Positions 16,414 through 24,544 of a stretch of 64,000 nt of DNA are shown one piece after another. The notes under the pieces were generated by a model, which was not told the DNA's origin, did not search any database, and was given only the letters and a program-made list of their open reading frames with translations. Position 1 is the stretch's first letter. Every line of letters begins with the position of its first letter. The DNA lies in assembly GCA_002305795.1 (NCBI GenBank), contig DBRF01000011.1, positions 70,035-134,034 of the forward strand, in the 5' to 3' direction. The stretch is from Ruminococcaceae bacterium UBA1375 (GTDB lineage: Bacteria; Bacillota; Clostridia; Oscillospirales; Ruminococcaceae). The position numbers and the translations under genes were made by a program.

Positions 16414-17210
16414 TGAGCAACGCATGGAACAAAATGGAGATTATCCGTCATAAGGACCGGCCCACAGTGCTGGATTATATTCCGGCGATCTTCACCGATT
16501 TTTATGAAATGCACGGCGACCGGTATTACGGCGACGATGCGGCCATTATGGCAGGAATTGCCCACTTGAAAGGCACGCCGGTGACGGTGATTGCCGAAGT
16601 CAAAGGGCGGAACTTTGAAGAAAACCAAAAGAGCAACTTTGCTATGCCCCATCCGGAAGGATACCGCAAGGCGCTGCGGCTGGCCAAGCAGGCGGCTAAG
16701 TTCGGCCGTCCGGTGATCTGCTTTGTGGACACCCCCGGCGCTTACTGCGGCGTGGAAGCGGAAGAACGGGGCCAGGGCGAGGCCATTGCCCGGAACCTGT
16801 ATGAACTGATCACTCTGCCCACCCCCATCATCACCGTGGTGCTGGGCGAAGGGGGAAGCGGCGGCGCTTTGGCCTTGAGCATCTGCGATGAGCTGGCTAT
16901 GCTGGAAAATGCGGTGTATTCCGTGATTTCTCCCAGAGGCGCTGCCAGCATTCTTTGGAAAGATCCTACCCGGGAACAGGACGCTGCGGAAGCGCTGAAG
17001 ATCACGGCGGATGATCTGAAGATGCTGGATGTGGCGGACACCATCATTTCCGAGCCGGTTGGCGGTGCGCACAACAATCCTGTGCAAATGGCCGAAAATC
17101 TGCAGGAATATTTGATAGGGGCTGTGAAAAAATTATCGCAGGTGCCTATTGAAAAGTTGCTGGCAAATCGCTATAATAAGTTCAGAAAAGTCGGCGACGT
17201 AAGCGAATGA
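16413..17210 (+). CDS. accA: acetyl-CoA carboxylase carboxyltransferase alpha subunit
   Basis: This 265-aa partner of AccD transfers the carboxyl group from biotin to acetyl-CoA, producing malonyl-CoA. Motifs include HGDRYYGDDAA, the VDTPGAYCGVEAEERGQ loop and the oxyanion-hole glycines GEGGSGGALA. It lacks the longer N-terminal extension of the E. coli protein, which is normal in Clostridia. It overlaps accD by one base, and acpP follows after 64 nt. Confidence 0.95.
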   Translation: MSNAWNKMEIIRHKDRPTVLDYIPAIFTDFYEMHGDRYYGDDAAIMAGIAHLKGTPVTVIAEVKGRNFEENQKSNFAMPHPEGYRKALRLAKQAAKFGRPVICFVDTPGAYCGVEAEERGQGEAIARNLYELITLPTPIITVVLGEGGSGGALALSICDELAMLENAVYSVISPRGAASILWKDPTREQDAAEALKITADDLKMLDVADTIISEPVGGAHNNPVQMAENLQEYLIGAVKKLSQVPIEKLLANRYNKFRKVGDVSE

Positions 17211-17274
17211 TATGAACAGGGCTCCCGCTCTGTTGATATAAACCCAAATAGAAATATTAAGGAGGAAAACTCAC

Positions 17275-17502
17275 ATGACTTTCGACAAGGTAAAGGCGAT
17301 CCTGATCGATCAGCTGGATGTGGACGAAGACAAAGTAACCATGGACGCTTCCATTTTTGACGACCTGGGTGCTGACTCCCTGGATGTTGTGGACTTGGTC
17401 ATGTCTCTGGAAGAGGCTTTCGACATTGAAATCCCCGATGATCAGGTGGAAAACATCAAGACCGTTGGCGACATTGTGAAGTACGTGGAAGACAACGCCT
17501 AA
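17275..17502 (+). CDS. acpP: acyl carrier protein
   Basis: This 75-aa acidic four-helix carrier holds growing acyl chains on 4-phosphopantetheine attached to Ser35 in the DSLD motif (GADSLDVVDLVM). A strong AAGGAGG precedes the ATG. It is the last gene of the fab/acc cluster and is followed by a terminator. The separate strong ribosome binding site suits the high abundance of ACP. Confidence 0.96.
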   Translation: MTFDKVKAILIDQLDVDEDKVTMDASIFDDLGADSLDVVDLVMSLEEAFDIEIPDDQVENIKTVGDIVKYVEDNA

Positions 17503-17512
17503 GGATGAAATA

Positions 17513-17547
17513 AAGAGGGCTCTGCTTCGGCAGGGCTTTCTTTTTTT
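17513..17547 (+). terminator. intrinsic terminator of the fab/acc operon
   Basis: A GCTCTGC-TTCG-GCAGGGC hairpin with flanking AAAG/CTTT pairing is followed by seven T, 11 nt after acpP. Confidence 0.85.
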
Positions 17548-17694
17548 GCCCAAACAGGATTGTCTTGTGATATTCATTTCAAAAAATACATATGGTAAAA
17601 AATCAAATCCCATTTGTGCAGATGCACCAAAACTGGAGGGAAAAGACAGGGAAAGTTCTCTGCATGAACCGGCAGAAAAAGGAAAAGCTCACTA

Positions 17695-17723
17695 TTGAAA
17701 TGCTTGCAGGAATATGGTAAAAT
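17695..17723 (+). promoter_or_regulatory. promoter of the S10-spc-alpha super-operon
   Basis: TTGAAA (17695-17700), 17-nt spacer, TAAAAT (17718-17723) with an extended TG at 17715-17716. The transcript would carry a leader of about 330 nt before rpsJ. Confidence 0.7.
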
Positions 17724-17729
17724 AACACT

Positions 17730-18056
17730 TGCGCGACTGCGACCGATATGCGATGAAGCGGGAGGTTGCGGCCCTGTCCGAAAGGGCAGAGGCCGGTGTT
17801 TCCGTGGAGTATGTCCGATTTCAAACCGGGCGACCAATTTTGAACAGGCAGCAACCAGGCCAGCAATATCCCTGCCATGCCGATCCCAACCGGCAAGGGG
17901 CAGATGTGATTGCCATAACGCTTAGGGGAGTGCCGATTTGGCGTACCGAAAAAACTTGCGTTTTCGGTATTTTTTTCAGGGTGTGGCAAGAAACACCCGG
18001 CGGCGTGTTCAAAATATATGGTTCCCCCAAAATATTATTTTAAGGAGGAAACTAAC
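17730..18056 (+). promoter_or_regulatory. structured leader of the S10 operon with internal terminator hairpin
   Basis: The leader holds a strong GGCC-based hairpin with a GAAA tetraloop around 17768-17795, an intrinsic-terminator-like hairpin at 17944-17977, and a GGGTGT/ACACCC hairpin at about 17979-17998, before the AAGGAGG of rpsJ. Two short overlapping ORFs here have no ribosome binding site and look spurious. The arrangement suggests autogenous control by a ribosomal protein (L4 in E. coli), but I cannot match it to a named leader family. Confidence 0.55.
17944..17977 (+). terminator. terminator-like attenuator inside the S10 leader
   Basis: An 8-bp perfect stem ACCGAAAA (17945-17952) with TTTTCGGT (17961-17968) is followed by seven T (17970-17976). 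It lies 220 nt downstream of the promoter and 80 nt before rpsJ. Confidence 0.75.
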
Positions 18057-18368
18057 GTGGCAGTCAAAGAAAAAATCAGAATCAGACTGAAAGGGTATGA
18101 TCACACTCTGGTGGACGCAGCTGCGGCCAAGATTGTGGAAACCGCCAAGAAGACCGGCGCTGCGGTAAGCGGACCTGTTCCGCTGCCCACCCAGAAAGAA
18201 GTGGTCACCATCCTGCGTGCTGTTCACAAGTACAAGGACAGCCGTGAACAGTTTGAGATGCGGACCCACAAGCGTTTGATCGACATCATCCGGCCCAGCG
18301 ACCGGACCATCGAAGCGCTCCAGGGTCTGGAACTTCCTGCCGGCGTGGACTTTGAAATCAAGCTCTGA
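18057..18368 (+). CDS. rpsJ: 30S ribosomal protein S10
   Basis: The 103-aa S10 starts MAVKEKIRIRLKGYDH and contains PLPTQKEVVTILR and the RTHKRLIDI motif of the long hairpin loop. It binds the 30S head, and in the NusB-S10 complex it takes part in rRNA antitermination. The start is GTG, 8 nt after AAGGAGG. It is the first gene of the ribosomal super-operon, and a 70-nt spacer with a GTTGGC-AAT-GCCAAC hairpin separates it from rplC. Confidence 0.97.
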   Translation: MAVKEKIRIRLKGYDHTLVDAAAAKIVETAKKTGAAVSGPVPLPTQKEVVTILRAVHKYKDSREQFEMRTHKRLIDIIRPSDRTIEALQGLELPAGVDFEIKL

Positions 18369-18438
18369 TTTCTACAAAGGAAGCGTCACAGGGTCATGTT
18401 GGCAATGCCAACCAATAACCGTAAGGAGGACAAAGTAA

Positions 18439-19074
18439 ATGAAAAAAGCGATTATCGGCAAGAAAATCGGCATGACGCAGATTTTTGATGAAACCGGTAA
18501 GGTCACTCCTGTCACCGTCATTGAAGCAGGTCCCTGCGTGGTGGTGCAGAAGAAGACCATGGAAACCGACGGCTACGAAGCCATCCAGATGGGCTACGGC
18601 GATCTGAAGCCCAACCGGGTGAACAAGCCCATGAAGGGCCACTTCGCCAAGGGCGACGTTGCTCCCAAGAAGCACCTGAAGGAGTTCCGGATGGACGACT
18701 GCGCCGCTCTGAATGTAGGCGACATCGTCAAAGCCGACGTGTTTGAAACCGGCGACTATGTAGATGTCAGCGGCATCAGCAAAGGTAAAGGTTTCGCCGG
18801 CGTGATTAAGCGCTACAACAACCACCGTCTGAAAGAGACCCACGGTACCGGCCCGGTTGCCCGGCAGTCCGGCTCCATGGGCGCCTGCTCCACCCCCTCC
18901 CGGATCTTCAAAGGCAAGAAGATGCCCGGCCAGATGGGCGCCGAAAAGGTGACGGTACAGAACTTGACCGTGGTCAAGATTGATGCAGAAAACAACCTGA
19001 TCGCTGTGAAGGGTGCCATCCCCGGTCCCAAAAAGGGCATTGTCACCATCATCAACAGCGTGAAGAAAGCGTAA
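18439..19074 (+). CDS. rplC: 50S ribosomal protein L3
   Basis: The 211-aa L3 starts KKAIIGKKIGMTQIF and has the conserved central region GTGPVARQSGSMGACSTPSRIFKGKKMPG, whose loop (positions near 150) reaches toward the peptidyl transferase centre; its Gln is the residue methylated by PrmB in some bacteria. It is one of the first proteins in 50S assembly. AGGAGG precedes the ATG; rplD follows after 17 nt. Confidence 0.97.
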   Translation: MKKAIIGKKIGMTQIFDETGKVTPVTVIEAGPCVVVQKKTMETDGYEAIQMGYGDLKPNRVNKPMKGHFAKGDVAPKKHLKEFRMDDCAALNVGDIVKADVFETGDYVDVSGISKGKGFAGVIKRYNNHRLKETHGTGPVARQSGSMGACSTPSRIFKGKKMPGQMGAEKVTVQNLTVVKIDAENNLIAVKGAIPGPKKGIVTIINSVKKA

Positions 19075-19091
19075 GGGAAGGAGGAAGCAAG

Positions 19092-19715
19092 ATGCCTACT
19101 GTACAGGTAATGGATATGACCGGCAAGAAGCTGGAAGATCTGGAACTGAATGAAGCTGTGTTTGGCGTTGCTCCCAACGAAGCAGTCATGCATGCTGTGG
19201 TGGTCAACTATCTGGCCAACCAGCGGCAGGGCACTCAGTCCACCCTGACCCGCACCGAAGTACGGGGCGGCGGCAAGAAGCCTTGGAGACAGAAAGGAAC
19301 CGGTCATGCAAGACAGGGTTCCATCCGGGCTCCCCAGTGGACCCACGGCGGCATCGCTCTGGGCCCCAAACCCAGAAGCTACCGCTACACCTTAAATAAG
19401 AAGGTGCGCCGTTTGGCGATGAAGAGCGCCTTGTCTTCCAAGGTGCTGGACAACACCCTGCTGGTGCTGGACAACATCACCATGGAAAACTACAAGACCA
19501 AGGACATGATCAAGATGCTGGATGCGGTAAACGCGGAAAAGAAGGCTCTGATCGTCATGCCTGAGGTGGATCAGAAGGTCATCAAGAGCGCCGCCAACAT
19601 CCCCGGCGTGAAGACCACTCTGGTGAACACTTTGAATGTTTATGACATTCTCAACCACGGCAGCCTGATCCTCACCAAGGAAGCCGTGAAGAAAATCGAG
19701 GAGGTGTATGCATAA
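19092..19715 (+). CDS. rplD: 50S ribosomal protein L4
   Basis: The 207-aa L4 carries the long loop motif RGGGKKPWRQKGTGHARQGS (residues about 58-77) that lines the nascent-peptide exit tunnel. In E. coli L4 represses its own operon through the S10 leader; whether it does so here through the leader hairpins is not known. Its TAA shares a base with the rplW ATG, so L4 and L23 are coupled. Confidence 0.97.
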   Translation: MPTVQVMDMTGKKLEDLELNEAVFGVAPNEAVMHAVVVNYLANQRQGTQSTLTRTEVRGGGKKPWRQKGTGHARQGSIRAPQWTHGGIALGPKPRSYRYTLNKKVRRLAMKSALSSKVLDNTLLVLDNITMENYKTKDMIKMLDAVNAEKKALIVMPEVDQKVIKSAANIPGVKTTLVNTLNVYDILNHGSLILTKEAVKKIEEVYA

Positions 19716-20008
19716 TGAAAGCTGCACAAGACATTATCCTCAAGCCGGTGATTACCGAGCGCAGCATGGAAAACATCCAGATGAAGAAATACACCTTCAA
19801 AGTGGCCAACGACGCCAACAAAGTGGAAATCGCAAAAGCGGTGGAAGAACTGTTTGGCGTGAAAGTGGCGAAGGTAAACACCATTTCCATGCGCGGCCGC
19901 CTGAAGCGTCAGGGCCGGACCATGGGCTATCAGCCGGATTGGAAAAAGGCAATCGTGACCCTCACCGAGGGCTCCAAGACCATCGAATTCTTCGAGGGCA
20001 TGCTGTAA
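19715..20008 (+). CDS. rplW: 50S ribosomal protein L23
   Basis: The 97-aa L23 sits at the tunnel exit, where trigger factor and SRP dock. It begins with the typical DIILKPVITERSM and includes VEELFGVKVAKVNTI and the Arg-rich RGRLKRQGRTMGY. It overlaps rplD by one base. A 92-nt gap with a GACAGG/CCTGTC hairpin separates it from rplB. Confidence 0.97.
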   Translation: MKAAQDIILKPVITERSMENIQMKKYTFKVANDANKVEIAKAVEELFGVKVAKVNTISMRGRLKRQGRTMGYQPDWKKAIVTLTEGSKTIEFFEGML

Positions 20009-20100
20009 TAAATCCAATCCCCAGGTGATGTATGATTGCTGACAGGGCGCCTGTCCCTGCGACGGCGATCGCTAAACCGTATCAAGGAGAGTGAATCGTA

Positions 20101-20934
20101 ATGGCGATTAAGTCTTACAAGCCGACTACCCCCGGCCGTCGGGGTATGACCGTGACCGATTACAGCCAGCTGAGCAAAAACGGTCCGGAACGGAGCCTGC
20201 TGGCTCCCCTGAAGAAGAATTCTGGCCGCAACAGCTATGGCCGGATCACCGTCCGCCATCGCGGCGGCGGAAACCGCAGAAAATACCGCATCATCGACTT
20301 CAAGCGGGATAAGGTTGGCATGAACGCCACCGTCATCAGCCTGGAGTACGACCCCAACCGTTCCGCTCATATTGCTCTGCTGCAGTATGAAGATGGGGAG
20401 AAGAGATACATCATCGCTCCCAACGGACTGAAGGTTGGCGACGTGGTGAGCAGCGGCGAACACGCCGACATCAAGCCCGGCAACGCACTGCCTCTCACCG
20501 CCATCCCGGTTGGTACCTTTATCCACAACGTAGAGCTGTATCCTGGCAAGGGCGCTCAGTTGGTTCGTGCTGCCGGCAACATGGCTCAGCTCATGGCCCG
20601 TGAAGGCAACTATGCGCTGATCCGTCTGCCCAGCGGCGAATTGAGAAACGTTCCGGTAGCTTGCTATGCTACTGTGGGCCAGGTTGGCAACGTAGATCAC
20701 GAAAACGTGAACTACGGCAAAGCCGGCCGGAAGCGTCACATGGGTTGGAGACCCACCGTGCGTGGTTCCGTTATGAACCCCTGCGACCACCCCCACGGCG
20801 GCGGCGAAGGCAAGAGCCCGGTTGGCCGTCCCGGCCCTGTAACTCCTTGGGGCAAGCCCACCTTGGGTTACAAGACCAGAGCCAAGCATCATCGTTCCGA
20901 CAAGTTCATTGTCAAGCGTAGAAACGCCAAGTAA
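20101..20934 (+). CDS. rplB: 50S ribosomal protein L2
   Basis: The 277-aa L2 is required for subunit association and peptidyl-transferase centre assembly. Landmarks are the N-terminal KSYKPTTPGRRGMT, the RHRGGGNRRKYRIIDF segment and the C-terminal MNPCDHPHGGGEGKSPVGR motif with its conserved His. AAGGAGAG precedes the ATG. Length is standard. Confidence 0.97.
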   Translation: MAIKSYKPTTPGRRGMTVTDYSQLSKNGPERSLLAPLKKNSGRNSYGRITVRHRGGGNRRKYRIIDFKRDKVGMNATVISLEYDPNRSAHIALLQYEDGEKRYIIAPNGLKVGDVVSSGEHADIKPGNALPLTAIPVGTFIHNVELYPGKGAQLVRAAGNMAQLMAREGNYALIRLPSGELRNVPVACYATVGQVGNVDHENVNYGKAGRKRHMGWRPTVRGSVMNPCDHPHGGGEGKSPVGRPGPVTPWGKPTLGYKTRAKHHRSDKFIVKRRNAK

Positions 20935-20955
20935 TTGAAAGGAGGAAGATGATCA

Positions 20956-21237
20956 ATGGGCAGAAGCGTTAAAAAGGGACCTTTTGTACAGCCGGTCCTG
21001 TTAAAGAGAGTCATGGAGATGAACGAAAAGGGAGAAAAGCGGGTTCTGAAGACCTGGAGCCGTTCCTCCACCATCTTCCCTGATTTCGTGGGACACACAT
21101 TCGCCGTCCATGACGGACGCAAACACGTTCCGGTCTATGTTACCGAGGATATGGTAGGTCACAAGCTGGGTGAATTTGCTCCCACTCGGACCTACAAGGG
21201 TCATGCCGGCTCCAAGACCACGAACAATGGCAAGTAA
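20956..21237 (+). CDS. rpsS: 30S ribosomal protein S19
   Basis: The 93-aa S19 contacts 16S rRNA in the head and, with S13, the A-site tRNA. It starts GRSVKKGPFVQPVLL and holds TWSRSSTIFPDFVGHTFAVHDG, the family hallmark. AGGAGG lies 9 nt upstream. Gene order rplB-rpsS-rplV is canonical. Confidence 0.97.
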   Translation: MGRSVKKGPFVQPVLLKRVMEMNEKGEKRVLKTWSRSSTIFPDFVGHTFAVHDGRKHVPVYVTEDMVGHKLGEFAPTRTYKGHAGSKTTNNGK

Positions 21238-21256
21238 GCCGGAAGGAGGACTTTCA

Positions 21257-21595
21257 ATGGAAGCAAAAGCACAGCTTAATTACCTGCGCATCTCTCCCCG
21301 CAAGGTGCAGATCGTGTTGGATCTGATCCGGGGGAAAGACGCGAAATTGGCAATGGCCATTTTGAAGCATACTCCCAAGGCTGCCAGCGAACCTCTGGCC
21401 AAGCTGTTGAAGTCTGCCATGGCCAATGCGGAAAATAACCACAACATGGATCCGGAAAGCCTGTACGTCAGCACCTGCTACGTTTGCCCCGGTCCTACCC
21501 TGAAGCGGATTCGTCCCAGAGCACAGGGAAGAGCCTTCCGGGTGCTCAAGAGAACATCCCACGTTACCATCGCAGTGAGCGAAAAGGAAAGCTAA
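21257..21595 (+). CDS. rplV: 50S ribosomal protein L22
   Basis: The 112-aa L22 has an extended hairpin (CYVCPGPTLKRIRPRAQGRA) that lines the exit tunnel opposite L4 and is a known site of macrolide-resistance changes. The N-terminal LRISPRKVQIVLDLIRG is standard. A longer frame exists upstream, but it overlaps rpsS, and AAGGAGG stands just before this ATG. Confidence 0.96.
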   Translation: MEAKAQLNYLRISPRKVQIVLDLIRGKDAKLAMAILKHTPKAASEPLAKLLKSAMANAENNHNMDPESLYVSTCYVCPGPTLKRIRPRAQGRAFRVLKRTSHVTIAVSEKES

Positions 21596-21609
21596 GAGGA
21601 GGTTAAGTA

Positions 21610-22332
21610 ATGGGACAAAAAGTTAATCCCCACGGCTTGCGAGTGGGCATTATCAAGGATTGGGATTCCCGTTGGTATGCCGACGACCGTAGTTTCGGCG
21701 ATACCCTGGTGGAAGATTACAATATCCGCAAGTTTTTGAAGAAGAAGCTCTTCGCTGCAGGCATCAGCCGCATCGAGATCGAGCGGGACGCGGTGAAGAT
21801 CCGCATCCACATCCACTGTGCCAAACCCGGTCTGGTGATCGGCAAGGCCGGCGCTCAGATCGACGAGCTGAAGAAAGAAATGGAAAAGATGCTGGGCAAG
21901 ACCGTGCTGCTCACCATTGTGGAAGTAAAGCAGCCCGACCTGAACGCACAGCTGGTGGCCGAAAACATTGCCGGCCAGTTGGAACGCCGGGTGTCTTTCC
22001 GCCGTGCTATGAAGCTGAGCATCGGCCGCACCATGCGGCTGGGCGCCAAGGGCATCAAGTGCAAGTGCTCCGGCCGTCTGGGCGGCGCTGAAATCGCCCG
22101 GAGCGAAGAGTACCACGAAGGCACCATCCCGCTGCAGACCCTGCGGGCCGACATCGACTACGGTTTCGCAGAAGCCAACACCACCTACGGCCGCATCGGC
22201 GTAAAGGTTTGGATCTACAAGGGCGAAGTGCTCAAGGGCGACATTAAGAAGCCTGCGATGGAAGAACGTCAGCAGCGTCGTCCCGATGACCGCCGCCGCA
22301 GAAGACCTCGTAGAGAAGGAGGAAATCGATAA
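21610..22332 (+). CDS. rpsC: 30S ribosomal protein S3
   Basis: The 240-aa S3 forms part of the mRNA entry channel. It begins GQKVNPHGLRVGI, contains a KH domain with GLVIGKAGAQID, and ends in an Arg-rich tail (RRPDDRRRRRPRREGG). Its last base is the first base of rplP, so S3 and L16 are coupled. Confidence 0.97.
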   Translation: MGQKVNPHGLRVGIIKDWDSRWYADDRSFGDTLVEDYNIRKFLKKKLFAAGISRIEIERDAVKIRIHIHCAKPGLVIGKAGAQIDELKKEMEKMLGKTVLLTIVEVKQPDLNAQLVAENIAGQLERRVSFRRAMKLSIGRTMRLGAKGIKCKCSGRLGGAEIARSEEYHEGTIPLQTLRADIDYGFAEANTTYGRIGVKVWIYKGEVLKGDIKKPAMEERQQRRPDDRRRRRPRREGGNR

Positions 22333-22757
22333 TGTTATTACCCAAGCGCGTGAAATACCGCCGCCAGCAGAGAGGGCGGATGAAGGGCAAAGCGCTCCGG
22401 GGCAACTTCGTCAGCAATGGCGAGTACGGCCTGCAGGCGCTGGAGCCCGCATGGATCACCTCCAACCAGATCGAGGCAGCCCGTGTGGCTATGACCCGTT
22501 ATATCAAGCGTGGCGGCCAGGTTTGGATCAAGATTTTCCCCGACAAGCCGGTTACCGAACAGCCTGCCGAAACCCGAATGGGTAAAGGTAAAGGCTCTCC
22601 GGAATACTGGGTTGCCGTGGTGAAGCCCGGCCGTGTGATGTTTGAAATCGCCGGTGTGGACGAAACCGTGGCCCGGGAAGCGCTGCGTCTGGCATCCCAC
22701 AAATTGCCCATCAAATGCAAGTTTGTAAAAAAAGAAGAGGGTGGTGAGCAAGCATGA
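22332..22757 (+). CDS. rplP: 50S ribosomal protein L16
   Basis: The 141-aa L16 helps position A-site tRNA. It starts LLPKRVKYRRQQRGRMKG and includes RYIKRGGQVWIKIFPDKPVT and the GKGSPEYWVAVVKPG motif. It overlaps rpsC by one base and rpmC by four, so the three are tightly coupled. The ribosome binding site lies inside the end of rpsC (GAAGGAGG). Confidence 0.97.
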   Translation: MLLPKRVKYRRQQRGRMKGKALRGNFVSNGEYGLQALEPAWITSNQIEAARVAMTRYIKRGGQVWIKIFPDKPVTEQPAETRMGKGKGSPEYWVAVVKPGRVMFEIAGVDETVAREALRLASHKLPIKCKFVKKEEGGEQA

Positions 22758-22951
22758 AAATCGCCGAAATCCGTGATTTGAGCACAATCGAGCTCAACGA
22801 AAAACTGAAGGACTTAAAGGGCGAGTTGTTCAATCTCCGTTTCCAGCTTGCCGTCAACCAGCTTGATAATCCCATGCGCCTGAAGGCCGTGAAGAAAGAC
22901 ATCGCACGGATCAAAACCGTTCTGCGGGAACAAGAGCTGAAGGCGGAATAA
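22754..22951 (+). CDS. rpmC: 50S ribosomal protein L29
   Basis: The 65-aa L29 is a helical hairpin at the tunnel exit near L23. It has the typical EIRDLSTIELNEKLKDLKGELFNLRFQ start and the NPMRLKAVKKDIARIKTVL motif. It overlaps rplP by ATGA and is followed by rpsQ after 14 nt. Confidence 0.96.
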   Translation: MKIAEIRDLSTIELNEKLKDLKGELFNLRFQLAVNQLDNPMRLKAVKKDIARIKTVLREQELKAE

Positions 22952-22965
22952 GGAGGATTTGACTG

Positions 22966-23223
22966 ATGAGCGAAAGAAATCTGAGAAAGACCAGAGTGGG
23001 CACCGTGGTCAGCGACAAAATGGATAAAACCATTGTAGTTGCCATCAAGGACAACGTGAAGCACCCTCTGTATAAGAAGATCATCCCCCGCACCATCCGC
23101 CTGAAGGCACACGATGAAAACAACGAGTGCCGCATCGGCGACCGTGTCCGGGTGATGGAGACCCGTCCGCTGTCCAAGGACAAGAGATGGCGTCTGGCCG
23201 AAATCATTGAAAAGGCCAAGTAA
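22966..23223 (+). CDS. rpsQ: 30S ribosomal protein S17
   Basis: The 85-aa OB-fold protein is a primary 16S binder. It starts SERNLRKTRVGTVVSDKMDKT and contains HPLYKKIIPRT and the RIGDRVRVMETRPLSKDKRWRL end. AGGAGG lies upstream; rplN follows after 41 nt. Confidence 0.97.
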   Translation: MSERNLRKTRVGTVVSDKMDKTIVVAIKDNVKHPLYKKIIPRTIRLKAHDENNECRIGDRVRVMETRPLSKDKRWRLAEIIEKAK

Positions 23224-23264
23224 GATTTGAAATTACGTCTTATGACTGAAAGGAGGAACGCACT

Positions 23265-23633
23265 GTGATTCAGATGCAAACTTACCTGAAGGTTGCCGAC
23301 AACACCGGTGCTAAGGAACTGATGTGCATTCGTGTTTTGGGCGGCTCCCGCAGACGGTATGCCAACATCGGCGATGTGGTGGTTGCTTCCGTGAAAAAAG
23401 CAGCACCCGGCGGCGTTGTGAAAAAAGGCGACGTTGTGAAAGCAGTTATCGTTCGTTCAGCGAAAGGCCTGCGTCGTGAGGACGGTTCCTACATCCGTTT
23501 TGACGACAATGCAGCCGTGATCATTCGTGAAGATAAAAACCCCAGAGGCACTCGTATTTTCGGGCCTGTGGCCAGAGAGCTGAGAGATAAGGAATACATG
23601 AAGATCCTGTCCCTGGCTCCCGAAGTACTGTGA
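23265..23633 (+). CDS. rplN: 50S ribosomal protein L14
   Basis: The 122-aa L14 forms intersubunit bridges and is the docking site of the silencing factor RsfS. It starts at a GTG (MIQMQTYLKVADNTGAKELMCIRVLGG), chosen because the family begins MIQ and AAGGAGG lies upstream; an internal ATG at the fourth codon would be too short. The end AREL-RDKEYMKILSLAPEVL is standard. Confidence 0.97.
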   Translation: MIQMQTYLKVADNTGAKELMCIRVLGGSRRRYANIGDVVVASVKKAAPGGVVKKGDVVKAVIVRSAKGLRREDGSYIRFDDNAAVIIREDKNPRGTRIFGPVARELRDKEYMKILSLAPEVL

Positions 23634-23646
23634 TGGAGGTAGTCTG

Positions 23647-23967
23647 ATGAGTAAAATGCACGTAAAAACCGGCGATACCGTCATGATCATCTCCGGCAAA
23701 GATAAGGGCAAAACCGGCAAGGTGCTGGAAGTCAGCCCCAAAGAAGGCAAGGTCATCGTGGAGGGCCTCAACATCGTCACCAAGCATGTGAAGCCCCGCC
23801 GTATGGGCGAGACCGGCGGCATTGTCAAGGCGGAAGGCCCGCTGTATGCCTGCAAGGTGATGCCTGTCTGCCCCAAGTGCAAGAAACCCACCCGGGTTGG
23901 CTATGTGATGAAGGGCGACAAGAAGGTTCGTGTCTGCAAGCATGCCGGCTGCGGCGAAACATTCTGA
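23647..23967 (+). CDS. rplX: 50S ribosomal protein L24
   Basis: The 106-aa L24 is an early 50S assembly initiator. The KOW motif (GDTVMIISGKDKGKTGKVL) is at residues 9-27. The C-terminal part carries a Cys-x2-Cys pair (CPKC) and a second pair with the wider spacing C-x4-C (CKHAGC), a zinc-ribbon-like end whose second half departs from the usual C-x2-C. It is placed normally between rplN and rplE. Confidence 0.96.
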   Translation: MSKMHVKTGDTVMIISGKDKGKTGKVLEVSPKEGKVIVEGLNIVTKHVKPRRMGETGGIVKAEGPLYACKVMPVCPKCKKPTRVGYVMKGDKKVRVCKHAGCGETF

Positions 23968-23983
23968 GTAAGGAGAAAACAGT

Positions 23984-24526
23984 ATGGCAAGATTGAAAGA
24001 CTACTACAAAAGCGAAGTAGCGCCTGCTTTGATGAGCAAGTTTGGCTACAAGAGTGTCATGCAGATTCCGAAGCTGGAGAAGATCGTCGTAAACGTAGCC
24101 TGCGGGGAAGCCACTTCCAACTCCAAGATGATGGACGCCGTGTGCGGCGACCTGGCAAAGATCACTGGTCAGAAGGCCATGGTCTGCAAGGCCAAGAAGA
24201 GCGTGGCAAACTTCAAACTGCGTGAAGGTATGCCCATCGGCGCCAAAGTAACCCTGCGGGGCGAAAAGATGTACGAGTTTTTGGACCGTTTCTTCAACGT
24301 GGCTCTGCCTCGGGTTCGTGACTTCCGCGGCATCAACCCCAACTCCTTTGACGGCCGTGGCAACTACTCCATCGGCCTGAAGGAACAGTTGATCTTCCCG
24401 GAAATCGAATATGACAAAATCGACAAGCTGCGGGGCATGGACATCACCCTGATCACCACAGCCAACACCGACGAAGAGGGCCGGGAGCTGCTGACGCTCA
24501 TGGGCGCCCCCTTCACCACAAAGTAA
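23984..24526 (+). CDS. rplE: 50S ribosomal protein L5
   Basis: The 180-aa L5 binds 5S rRNA and contacts the P-site tRNA. Motifs are MQIPKLEKIVVNVACGEA, KKSVANFKLREGMPIGAKVTLRG, and the DFRGINPNSFDGRGNYSIGLKEQLIFPEI signature. Length and order are standard. Confidence 0.97.
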   Translation: MARLKDYYKSEVAPALMSKFGYKSVMQIPKLEKIVVNVACGEATSNSKMMDAVCGDLAKITGQKAMVCKAKKSVANFKLREGMPIGAKVTLRGEKMYEFLDRFFNVALPRVRDFRGINPNSFDGRGNYSIGLKEQLIFPEIEYDKIDKLRGMDITLITTANTDEEGRELLTLMGAPFTTK

Positions 24527-24544
24527 GAGGAGGAAGAAAAACAC

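Noticed and set aside
17695..18043. Two overlapping ORFs of 76 and 104 aa in the S10 leader
   Set aside because: No ribosome binding site, no similarity to known proteins, and they run through strong hairpins including the terminator.
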